A stretch of DNA of 9,458 bases from Clostridium sp. CAG:1219 (GTDB taxonomy: Bacteria > Bacillota > Clostridia > TANB77 > CAG-465). The stretch is from contig HF996697.1 in assembly GCA_000433335.1 (NCBI GenBank), positions 1-9,458 of the forward strand. Reading direction: 5' to 3'. Under the pieces are notes generated by a model. The model was not told the DNA's origin and made no database searches. It worked only from the letters and a program-made list of their open reading frames with translations. How positions within the stretch are numbered: position 1 is the first letter of the stretch; each line of letters begins with the position of its first letter. Positions 1 through 6,493 of the stretch are shown here, piece by piece. A program made the position numbers and the translations under genes.

Positions 1-60
1 ATGTAAAGTAAGAATAATTTAAATTGCATTAAATTATTAATAATATGAAAAGGTGGATTT

Positions 61-1296
61 ATGACAGGAGAAATTATAAGAAAGATTGTAGATATTATCT
101 TTATAATACTTGATATAATTATAATAGGATATGTTCTATATTTCTTTATTACCGGACTTTTTGCGTTTAAAAAAGAAAAAAAGAAAAATAAAAGTAAAGA
201 AAAACTAAAATTTGCAGTTTTAATACCTGCAAGAAATGAAGAAAATATTATAGATAATCTTATATTGAGTTTACAAGCACAAAAATATCCAAAAGAAAAT
301 TATGATATTTTCGTTATTTTAAATAATTGTACTGATAAAACAGAAGAAATTGTAAAAGAACTAGGAGTAAATGTAATAAATTGTATACCAGGTATAAAAA
401 ATAAAGGAGAGGCCTTAAAATATGGATTTTCTTATATGATCAAAAATTATCCTGAATATGAGGCATATGCAATATTTGACGCAGATAATGTCGTACATCC
501 AAGATTTTTACAGGAAATGAACAACGCTATGTGCCTTGGATATGATGTTGTACAAGGATATAGAGATAGTAAAAATCCATCAGATAGCTGGATTTCATGT
601 TCGTATACTTTATTTTACTTAGTCCAAAATTATTTTTTTAATAGAGCTAGAGTTAGAATGAATTACTCAGCATCAATAAATGGAACTGGCTTTGCAGTTA
701 CGAAAAAAATAATTGAAGAACATGGATTTAAAACTGTTACAATAACAGAAGATATAGAATATGCAGCTTTGTGCTCACTAAATGATGTGCCAATTTACTT
801 TGCAGAAAAAGCTATAACATATGATGAGCAACCGATAAATTTTGGTACATCTTGGAAACAGAGAAAAAGATGGTCAATTGGGACTATGTCTTGTATGAAA
901 AACTATTCTTCAAAGCTTACAAAAAAAGCTGTTAAAGAAAAGAGGGCTCAAAGTTTTGATATGGCACTTTTCTATATGGCTCCAATTATACAAATATTAA
1001 GTTTTTTTGTTATAGTGTTTTATATGTTTTGGAACATATTTGAACCTGGAATATTTATTGGAAAAGTTGTTACAATAATAGTCTCGTATGTTACATGTGT
1101 TGCATTTTCCATAGTGACATTATTACTTACAAAAAGAAAAATAAAAAAGTATATTAAAGGAATATTTACATTACCATTTTTTATATTAACGTGGATTCCT
1201 ATAAATATAGTGTGTTTATTTGTAAAAGAGATAAAGTGGGAGCAAATAAAGCATCAAAGGAAAGTAGAAGTTGAAAGTATTGTTAAATTTGATTAA
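61..1296 (+). CDS. Membrane-bound family 2 glycosyltransferase
   Basis: A 411-residue processive-type GT2 enzyme, expected to transfer a sugar from a nucleotide-sugar donor onto a growing or lipid-linked glycan at the inner face of the membrane. One N-terminal membrane helix (about residues 8-33) leads into a Lys-rich linker and a GT-A domain (about 50-275). Visible motifs are VLIPARNE (53-60), the metal/donor-binding DAD (140-142), TED with the likely catalytic base (229-231) and QRKRW (267-271), the Q-x-x-R-W signature shared with cellulose, chitin and hyaluronan synthase-like enzymes. Three further helices follow (about 303-323, 335-357, 370-388). The start follows AGGTGG at 51-56. The exact product is not readable from sequence: the N-acetylglucosaminyltransferase (IcaA/NodC-like) group is plausible, but no partner polysaccharide genes lie in the window. 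No clear terminator separates it from spoVS. Confidence 0.9.
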   Translation: MTGEIIRKIVDIIFIILDIIIIGYVLYFFITGLFAFKKEKKKNKSKEKLKFAVLIPARNEENIIDNLILSLQAQKYPKENYDIFVILNNCTDKTEEIVKELGVNVINCIPGIKNKGEALKYGFSYMIKNYPEYEAYAIFDADNVVHPRFLQEMNNAMCLGYDVVQGYRDSKNPSDSWISCSYTLFYLVQNYFFNRARVRMNYSASINGTGFAVTKKIIEEHGFKTVTITEDIEYAALCSLNDVPIYFAEKAITYDEQPINFGTSWKQRKRWSIGTMSCMKNYSSKLTKKAVKEKRAQSFDMALFYMAPIIQILSFFVIVFYMFWNIFEPGIFIGKVVTIIVSYVTCVAFSIVTLLLTKRKIKKYIKGIFTLPFFILTWIPINIVCLFVKEIKWEQIKHQRKVEVESIVKFD

Positions 1297-1301
1297 AACT
1301 A

Positions 1302-1330
1302 TTGCATAATCTTCCCTTATTAAGTATAAT
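1302..1330 (+). promoter_or_regulatory. Candidate sigma-A promoter for spoVS
   Basis: TTGCAT (1302-1307), a 17-base spacer and a perfect TATAAT (1325-1330) lie just after the glycosyltransferase stop codon and about 60 bases before spoVS. The -10 and the spacing are ideal; the -35 matches only in TTG. Bacillus subtilis spoVS is known as a sigma-H gene. I looked for the sigma-H pattern here and found only an isolated GAAT (1362-1365) with no good -35 partner. Confidence 0.55.
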
Positions 1331-1388
1331 TTAGTTGTGTATATTAAATGCAATTTTATACGAATGATAAATATAGGAGGGAAGTAGT

Positions 1389-1652
1389 ATGGATATATTA
1401 AAGGTTTCTTCAAAATCTAGTCCAAATTCTGTAGCAGGTGCAATTGCAGGCTTAATAAAAGAAAATGGTAGAGTGGAGATGCAAGCAATAGGTGCCGGTG
1501 CTATAAATCAAGCAGTAAAAGCTGTAGCAATAGCAAAAGGGTTCGTTGCCCCAACTGGAGTTGATCTTACTTGTTCACCAGTTTTTACAGATGTTTCTAT
1601 TGGAAATGAGGATAAAACTGGAATCAAATTTATAGTTGAAGCAAAAGTTTAA
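1389..1652 (+). CDS. spoVS: Stage V sporulation protein S (SpoVS)
   Basis: 87 residues, essentially the full family length (86 in Bacillus). It carries the highly conserved SpoVS sequence: MDILKVSS at the start, VAGAIAGLI, the Gly-Ala-rich AIGAGAINQAVKAVAIAKGF (about 37-56), and the C-terminal IKFIVEAKV. SpoVS is a small Alba-like fold protein, possibly a nucleic-acid binder, that affects septation and coat/cortex completion during sporulation; its molecular mechanism is not settled. The start is well defined: AGGAGGG at 1375-1381 sits 7 bases before ATG. It appears to be a single-gene unit, with a TATAAT promoter upstream and a strong terminator about 30 bases after the stop codon. Confidence 0.97.
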   Translation: MDILKVSSKSSPNSVAGAIAGLIKENGRVEMQAIGAGAINQAVKAVAIAKGFVAPTGVDLTCSPVFTDVSIGNEDKTGIKFIVEAKV

Positions 1653-1679
1653 TAGAATAAAAATAAATTAGTATATATG

Positions 1680-1710
1680 ATAGCTAGTCAGTGTGACTAG
1701 TTATTTTTTT
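1680..1710 (+). terminator. Rho-independent terminator after spoVS
   Basis: An 11-bp stem pairs 1680-1690 with 1694-1704 (core CTAGTCA/TGACTAG, one G-U pair) around a three-base GTG loop. It is followed directly by a run of T to 1710. It isolates spoVS from the spoIVB unit. Confidence 0.9.
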
Positions 1711-1759
1711 GCATATTTTTTGACTAGGGGAATAATCTTTAGTATGGAGATGATTAAAA

Positions 1760-2119
1760 ATGGAAAAGATAAAGAGGTATTTTTTTAGTATGTTACTTGC
1801 TTTTGGTATTTCAACTATTTTAATTTGTTTAACTGCGGCAATATTTACGTATACTAGTATTAATGATAGATATTTGCAAAGTTTTGTAGCAGGAATTGTT
1901 ACAATTTCTTGTTTAATTTCTTCAGTATTTTTAACTAGAAAAATAAAGGAAAAAGGTTTACTTTATGGACTTGTATTTGGAGTACTTTATTGTCTTATAA
2001 TCTATATTATAAATATGTGTACATATTCATCTTTTTTTGTTTCTAACACATTACTTGTTTACTTTGCAATATGTGCATTTTCAGGAATCGTCGGTGGAAT
2101 AATAGGAGTAAACGTGTAA
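1760..2119 (+). CDS. Four-helix membrane protein, TIGR04086/YrzE-like
   Basis: 119 residues, almost entirely hydrophobic, with four predicted membrane helices (about 9-31, 38-58, 66-87, 94-116). A basic KxKEKG turn (about 61-66) precedes the third helix, which carries GLLYGLVFGVLYCLIIYI. Length, helix count and the G-x-x-x-G-rich helices 3 and 4 match the TIGR04086 (DUF3792, YrzE) family of small Firmicute membrane proteins, whose function is unknown. The family call is by recognition of pattern, not alignment. GGAGA (1746-1750) lies 9 bases before the ATG. The stop codon is two bases before the spoIVB start, so the two genes are almost certainly co-transcribed, and a role in the sporulating cell is a fair guess. 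Confidence 0.75.
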   Translation: MEKIKRYFFSMLLAFGISTILICLTAAIFTYTSINDRYLQSFVAGIVTISCLISSVFLTRKIKEKGLLYGLVFGVLYCLIIYIINMCTYSSFFVSNTLLVYFAICAFSGIVGGIIGVNV

Positions 2120-2121
2120 AG

Positions 2122-3147
2122 ATGAAAAAAAATAGGATATTACTTAGCATAGTTCTTCTTATTTTCTTGCTAGTAATTTACGTAGGAGTAAATTATACTA
2201 AACTTAGAAGTGTTTATAGCAAACAAGAAGATATTGAGAATAAAATAAAAGATATGAAAATTTATGTTGGTGGAGAAACGGTTGGAATAAAATTACTTGC
2301 AACAGGTGTTTTGGTTATGGGAGTAGATTCTGAAATATCAGACAAATTAAATATAGGAGATATTATATTAACTGTAAATGGTGAAAATGTTGATACAGGT
2401 GAAAAGTTATCTAAAATAGCTGAAGAGTCAAATGGGAACGAGTTAAATTTAGAAGTAAATAGGAAAGGTAAAAAATATAATACCAAAGTTTTACCTAAAT
2501 ATGACAGTATATCTGGCGAGTATAAGTTAGGTGTATTTGTAAAAGATAGCAGTGCAGGTGTTGGGACTGTAACATTTTATGAGGAAAATAGCAAGCGTTT
2601 TGCAGCACTTGGTCATGGTGTAACTGAAACAAAGGAAAACTACATTTTACCAATAACCTCAGGTGCAATAACGAGTACTCACATATACAATGTAAAAAGA
2701 GGTGAAGCACAAAATCCTGGTGAAATAAAAGGTACGATAACTAGTAATGTTTTAGGGGAAATATATGGAAATACTGATAAAGGAATATATGGAAAGTATT
2801 TTGGAGATATAGAGGTTAAAAAAGAAGTAGAAATACTCCCAAAGACAAAAATAAAAGAGGGAAGGGCAACGGTTATTGCTACACTAGAGGATGATAAAAA
2901 AGAGGAATATGAAATAATGATTGAAAAGGTAATATTGACGTCAACTGGCAATAAAAATATGATTATAAAGATTACAGATGAAAAATTACTAGAAAAAACA
3001 GGCGGTATTATTCAGGGAATGTCTGGTTGCCCTGTTATGCAAGATGGAAAACTTGTTGGGGCAGTAACGCATGTATTATTAAATGATGCTACAAGAGGAT
3101 ATGCTGTATTTATTGAAAACATGATAGAAGATATGTATAATATATAA
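2122..3147 (+). CDS. spoIVB: SpoIVB sporulation serine peptidase (S55)
   Basis: 341 residues. The forespore secretes this protease into the intermembrane space, where it cleaves SpoIVFA and so frees SpoIVFB to process pro-sigma-K. Seen here: an N-terminal membrane anchor (about 5-24), a PDZ domain (about 50-125, with TGVLVMGVDS and GDIILTVNGENV) and an S55 peptidase domain (about 140-335). The putative triad is H165 in ALGHGVTE, D286 in KITDEKLL and S301 in GMSGCP; the D-to-S spacing of 15 equals that of Bacillus subtilis D363/S378. GAVTHVLLNDATRGYAV is also typical. It is shorter than the 426-residue Bacillus protein, mainly ahead of and within the PDZ region. Two consensus residues differ: GMSGCP for GMSGSP and GHGVTE for the usual GHG-x-x-D. 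ATG 2122 is chosen because upstream in-frame codons overlap the previous gene. AGGAG at 2104-2108 is 13 bases away, so translational coupling is likely. Confidence 0.95.
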   Translation: MKKNRILLSIVLLIFLLVIYVGVNYTKLRSVYSKQEDIENKIKDMKIYVGGETVGIKLLATGVLVMGVDSEISDKLNIGDIILTVNGENVDTGEKLSKIAEESNGNELNLEVNRKGKKYNTKVLPKYDSISGEYKLGVFVKDSSAGVGTVTFYEENSKRFAALGHGVTETKENYILPITSGAITSTHIYNVKRGEAQNPGEIKGTITSNVLGEIYGNTDKGIYGKYFGDIEVKKEVEILPKTKIKEGRATVIATLEDDKKEEYEIMIEKVILTSTGNKNMIIKITDEKLLEKTGGIIQGMSGCPVMQDGKLVGAVTHVLLNDATRGYAVFIENMIEDMYNI

Positions 3148-3263
3148 ATAATAAAATTAAGAACACTAGAAGTAGTAGCATTTTTATGAAAGATAAAATA
3201 GGAATATTTATTGAATTATTTATATATAAATGTATTGAAGAGATTATTTATATTTTAAAGTGC

Positions 3264-3271
3264 GGAGAGGG
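3264..3271 (+). promoter_or_regulatory. RBS that sets a TTG start
   Basis: GGAGAGGG ends 7 bases before TTG at 3279. The in-frame ATG at 3186 has no comparable site and would add 31 residues ahead of a normal signal peptide, so the TTG is preferred. Confidence 0.8.
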
Positions 3272-3278
3272 AAATATT

Positions 3279-4424
3279 TTGAAAAAATATGTTTTTTATA
3301 TTACATTTTGTTTTAGTCTTTTATGTATTCTTTTTAAATTTAATGTACTAGCAGATGAACCAAAACTTGATTCAAGCTCTGCAATTGTAATTGACAATAT
3401 GACGGGAAGAACCTTATTTGAGAAAAATTCAAATAGTCGTGCTAGTATAGCATCCTTAACTAAAGTAATGACTAGTATAATGCTAGTTACAAACTGTAAG
3501 ATAGATGAGAAAATACCAATACCACAATCTGTTAAGTATATAGGGGGATCTTTAGCTGGACTTAAAGCAGGCGGAAGTATAAGAGCAGAAGATCTACTTT
3601 ATGCTATGTTGCTTCCTAGTGGAAATGACGCGGCATATACAGTAGGCTACCATATAGGAAATGGTGACATTAAAAATTTTGCAAGTCTTATGACAAATAA
3701 GGCAAAAAAATTAGGAGCAAATGATACCTCATTTGAAAATCCACATGGTCTGGACAGTGAAAATCATTTTTCAACAGCAAGTGATGTTGCCAAAATAACA
3801 AGAGCAGCACTTAAAAATGAATATATTAATAGAGCAGTAAGTACTAAAAGTAAGACTATAGATATAGGTGGTAGCAGAAAGATACTAAATAATACCAATG
3901 CTCTTCTTAGAACATATGAATATGCAGATGGGGTGAAAACAGGTTTTACAAATGATGCTGGAAGATGCCTTATAGCGTCGGCGACAAAAGACGAGAGAAG
4001 ATTTATAGCAGTAGTACTAGGGGCAGATACAACAAAAATAAGGTTTGAAGAGGCAAAAGAGATACTAAATTATTGTTTTGACAATTATAAGTACGTTGAT
4101 ATATCAGATTATTTAAAAATATATGTTAAAATTCCTATAATAAAGGGCAATAAGGAGTACTATGAAAGTAAGGAAGAATATAGCATAAAAGTACCATTAA
4201 AAGAAGGGGAATATGAAAAAATATATGTAAAACAGGAATTTGAGAAATGCCTTGTAGCACCAGTTATTGCAGGAACTAAGATAGGAAAAATAAAGGTATA
4301 TATAGATGAAGAGGTAATATATGAAGAAGATATTTACTTAAATGAAAATATTAATAAAAAAAATATGATATGTTATATTAATGAGGCTTTTTATAATATG
4401 TTTGATGAATACTCTAAGATATAG
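3279..4424 (+). CDS. D-alanyl-D-alanine carboxypeptidase (peptidase S11)
   Basis: 381 residues from the TTG start. It is a penicillin-binding DD-carboxypeptidase that trims the terminal D-Ala of peptidoglycan stem peptides outside the membrane. It has a Sec signal peptide (basic MKK, hydrophobic about 5-23, likely cut after NVLA, residue 25). All three active-site motifs are present: S59-L-T-K62, S114-G-N116 and K220-T-G222. A C-terminal PBP5-type beta domain spans about 270-365. The last 20 residues are a candidate amphipathic anchor. Size and layout resemble Bacillus DacF (389) and DacB (382). Lying after spoIVB favours a sporulation role, but I cannot tell DacF, DacB and vegetative DacA types apart. 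The 131 bases before the start hold no convincing promoter or terminator, so read-through from spoIVB is possible. A strong terminator follows. Confidence 0.95.
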   Translation: MKKYVFYITFCFSLLCILFKFNVLADEPKLDSSSAIVIDNMTGRTLFEKNSNSRASIASLTKVMTSIMLVTNCKIDEKIPIPQSVKYIGGSLAGLKAGGSIRAEDLLYAMLLPSGNDAAYTVGYHIGNGDIKNFASLMTNKAKKLGANDTSFENPHGLDSENHFSTASDVAKITRAALKNEYINRAVSTKSKTIDIGGSRKILNNTNALLRTYEYADGVKTGFTNDAGRCLIASATKDERRFIAVVLGADTTKIRFEEAKEILNYCFDNYKYVDISDYLKIYVKIPIIKGNKEYYESKEEYSIKVPLKEGEYEKIYVKQEFEKCLVAPVIAGTKIGKIKVYIDEEVIYEEDIYLNENINKKNMICYINEAFYNMFDEYSKI

Positions 4425-4439
4425 TTTTGTTTCATATAA

Positions 4440-4470
4440 AGAATCGTTCAAAGTGAACGATTTTTTTTTT
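4440..4470 (+). terminator. Rho-independent terminator after the carboxypeptidase gene
   Basis: The stem ATCGTTCA (4443-4450) pairs with TGAACGAT (4454-4461) around an AAG loop, with extra A-T/G-U pairs outside. A run of T reaches 4470. It cleanly ends the spoIVB/carboxypeptidase block. Confidence 0.92.
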
Positions 4471-4477
4471 AGTTTTA

Positions 4478-4506
4478 TTGATATATTTTTTTATTTAATA
4501 TATAAT
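4478..4506 (+). promoter_or_regulatory. Strong sigma-A promoter
   Basis: TTGATA (4478-4483), exactly 17 bases, then perfect TATAAT (4501-4506). It lies 8 bases after the previous terminator's T-run. Transcription should start near 4512-4514, leaving a leader of about 16 bases before the TTG at 4529. Confidence 0.85.
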
Positions 4507-4516
4507 TTTGATATAT

Positions 4517-4523
4517 GAGGTGA
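4517..4523 (+). promoter_or_regulatory. RBS that sets a TTG start at 4529
   Basis: GAGGTGA lies 5 bases before TTG 4529. The longer in-frame alternative, TTG 4508, would sit at or before the predicted transcript start and lacks an RBS, so it is rejected. Confidence 0.8.
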
Positions 4524-4528
4524 TTTTA

Positions 4529-5551
4529 TTGGGTAAAAAATCTTCAAAAAATAAAGCTGAGAGAATTAAATTCCTTGAGGGAGTTGTATATGCAATATTA
4601 ATAATTGTGACAATTGTAGCAACTTCATATGGAAGTATATATATAAAGTTAATTCCACTACTATTTTTGCTTGGCATAATAGGAAAAGTAATATATGAAA
4701 GACCTGTTATAACGACTTTGTTTGGAACAACATTTTCTATTATAGTCATGTATGTAAATGGAACATATAGTGTAAATGAAATTTTAATATCAAGTGTTAC
4801 AAATGGTATTTTAATTGCACTAGGAGAAGTATTTGGCATATGTTCTATTACGTGTATTGGTTATATAAAAAAGAAAAAGTTATCTAAAGTTGCAATTAAG
4901 AATTATGCAATATCGGTTCTATTTTTTGTACTTTCTGTTTTTGTAACATTATATTTAAATGGAAATTTAATTGATTATAAAAAAGCAGAAACAAATCTAA
5001 AAAAATATCTAAGAGATGAATACGATGGACTTACTTTTGAGGTTTTTGGGTATAGATATATTCCATTTAATAAGAAAGGTTATTCATTTAAAGTAAAAAA
5101 CGTTGAAAATAACAATATATATAGATTTATAGTTTATAGTGATAAATCTGGTAGTATATATGACGAATTCGGAATAAATGTACTTATGAAAAAAAATAGT
5201 GATATTAAAAAATATATTACAAATACTATAAAAGAAGAAAATTATTCTATTGATGCTACTTATTATGAGTATAACAAATGTAATGTAAGCATTGTATATA
5301 AAACAGATGAAAGTAGTTTTGAGCTTTATGAACAAAAATTAATAGACTATGCAATTGAAGTTTTAAATAAAATAAAACTATATAAAAATGTAGAGGAAAT
5401 AGTTGAACTTCAAGTTATAGCAAGGGATAGTACAGGTAAAAATATATATGTAAACAGTATAGATATTAAGGACTATATAGAAAAAACTACTAAACAGGAT
5501 GAAAAAGAGTACATAAAGAATAATTTAGAAATAGAATTTTTTGATTTTTAA
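4529..5551 (+). CDS. Polytopic membrane protein with extracytoplasmic C-terminal domain
   Basis: 340 residues; I do not recognise the family. A short basic start (MGKKSSKNKAERIK) precedes about five hydrophobic segments (near 16-36, 38-56, 62-77, 84-110 and 126-145). Lys-rich loops (KKKKLSK near 114-120) suggest cytoplasmic sides. The last roughly 190 residues (150-340) are soluble, rich in Lys, Tyr, Asn and Glu, probably alpha/beta, and are predicted to lie outside the membrane if the helix count is right. No catalytic motif is evident. The gene is first in a sigma-A-driven unit, and the metallopeptidase gene starts 14 bases after its stop codon, so a membrane-partner role is reasonable but unproven. 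A substrate or transporter function cannot be inferred. Confidence 0.8.
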   Translation: MGKKSSKNKAERIKFLEGVVYAILIIVTIVATSYGSIYIKLIPLLFLLGIIGKVIYERPVITTLFGTTFSIIVMYVNGTYSVNEILISSVTNGILIALGEVFGICSITCIGYIKKKKLSKVAIKNYAISVLFFVLSVFVTLYLNGNLIDYKKAETNLKKYLRDEYDGLTFEVFGYRYIPFNKKGYSFKVKNVENNNIYRFIVYSDKSGSIYDEFGINVLMKKNSDIKKYITNTIKEENYSIDATYYEYNKCNVSIVYKTDESSFELYEQKLIDYAIEVLNKIKLYKNVEEIVELQVIARDSTGKNIYVNSIDIKDYIEKTTKQDEKEYIKNNLEIEFFDF

Positions 5552-5565
5552 TTTTGGAGGAACTA

Positions 5566-6444
5566 ATGATACAAAATGTAAAGCCCCAAAGAAGACTTTC
5601 TATAATAACAGATATTTTAATATTTATTCTTTTAGCAATATCAGCCTTTTTAATACTTAATATATTTAAAGAAATTTTTATAGAATCGGATATACAGGTT
5701 GAAAATTTAGCTCTAGTTACAGGTCCAAAAGATGAAATGGAAATTGAAAATGCGGAGCTTGTAGATAAAATACAAAAAGAATATAATGTAAATGTGAAGT
5801 ACGGAGAGCTTCAATCTCAGGTGGCAAGCAGAATGAACGCTAATGTGCAAACAAATAATATTATAATAAATAATAATATTAATGAAATTTATGAAGCGCT
5901 GGGTCAATATGGAAAAAATTTATTTGCAAAGTTTAAGAAAGATGGGTACAAACTAAATATAGTAATATTTAAAAGTTTTAATGATGATAATTTAGCACTT
6001 GCATCTAAAAATAATTTAAATGAAATAAATCTATATATAAGTAATGTCCCTAATTTTAAGAGGGCATTTCACCATGAAATGTTACATATTTTGGAATATT
6101 ATATGTCAGATAAGGGAGTTAAGTTTCAATATTGGAATTCATTTAATCCAAAAACGTTTAAATATACCAATGATACAACAAGCTTAGATTCTGCATATAT
6201 ATATTATCAAAATTTAAATAGTAATGAAATTGATGAAAAATATTTTTTATCTAAGTATTCAAAAGTAAATGAAAAAGAAGATAGAGCAGAAATATTTGCT
6301 ACAATTATGAGTACAGATGGAAAACTTGATTATATTGAAAATACAGATAGTCCACTATATAAAAAAGCAAAATATTTGTTTTCAACCATTAAAGATAATA
6401 TAGATCAGATAGGTCTGCAATATTATTATAATGTTGATTTTTAG
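5566..6444 (+). CDS. Membrane-anchored HExxH zinc metallopeptidase (gluzincin-like)
   Basis: 292 residues. A cytoplasmic basic tail (KPQRR) precedes one membrane helix (about 13-35), with the remainder outside. The catalytic motif is H170-E171-M-L-H174, within FHHEMLHILEYY. About 64 residues later comes E238-D-R-A-E242-IFA, whose E-x-x-A-E-x-F-A pattern is seen in gluzincins such as the anthrax lethal factor group and related secreted Firmicute peptidases; E238 or E242 would be the third zinc ligand. The presence of both motifs makes an active zinc protease likely, but the exact family and substrate are unknown. GGAGGA (5556-5561) is 4 bases before ATG 5566; an in-frame TTG at 5554 overlaps that site and is rejected. 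It is second in a two-gene unit, with no terminator after it; instead the next promoter overlaps its 3' end. Confidence 0.85.
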   Translation: MIQNVKPQRRLSIITDILIFILLAISAFLILNIFKEIFIESDIQVENLALVTGPKDEMEIENAELVDKIQKEYNVNVKYGELQSQVASRMNANVQTNNIIINNNINEIYEALGQYGKNLFAKFKKDGYKLNIVIFKSFNDDNLALASKNNLNEINLYISNVPNFKRAFHHEMLHILEYYMSDKGVKFQYWNSFNPKTFKYTNDTTSLDSAYIYYQNLNSNEIDEKYFLSKYSKVNEKEDRAEIFATIMSTDGKLDYIENTDSPLYKKAKYLFSTIKDNIDQIGLQYYYNVDF

Positions 6445-6462
6445 TGTGAAATATGTTATAAT
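6434..6462 (+). promoter_or_regulatory. Sigma-A promoter with extended -10, inside a gene end
   Basis: TTGATT (6434-6439), 17 bases, then TATAAT (6457-6462) preceded by TG at 6454-6455, an extended -10. The -35 overlaps the last codons of the metallopeptidase gene. It should drive the coiled-coil protein gene and smpB. Confidence 0.8.
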
Positions 6463-6493
6463 TTCTAAATAATTGAGAGGAAGAAAAAGTTAT

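Noticed and set aside
1335..1365. Sigma-H promoter for spoVS
   Set aside because: Only a GAAT was found, with no AGGA-type -35 at the right distance; the TATAAT promoter at 1302-1330 is better.
1711..1736. Possible forespore (sigma-F/sigma-G) promoter before the YrzE-like/spoIVB pair: GCATA (1711-1715) and GGGAATAAT (1728-1736)
   Set aside because: The parts resemble sigma-F elements but the gap is only 12 bases, and no sigma-G -10 fits at 17-18 bases. Such a promoter would be expected biologically, but the match is not good enough to list.
2262..2951. Minus-strand open frames across spoIVB
   Set aside because: They are antisense to a clearly coding gene, lack ribosome sites and have low-complexity Phe/Ser-rich products typical of reversed AT-rich coding DNA.
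3148..3278. Promoter or small RNA in the 131-base gap before the carboxypeptidase gene
   Set aside because: Several TTGA and TATA-like strings occur, but none is paired at 16-18 bases, and there is no stable hairpin; the composition is simply AT-rich.
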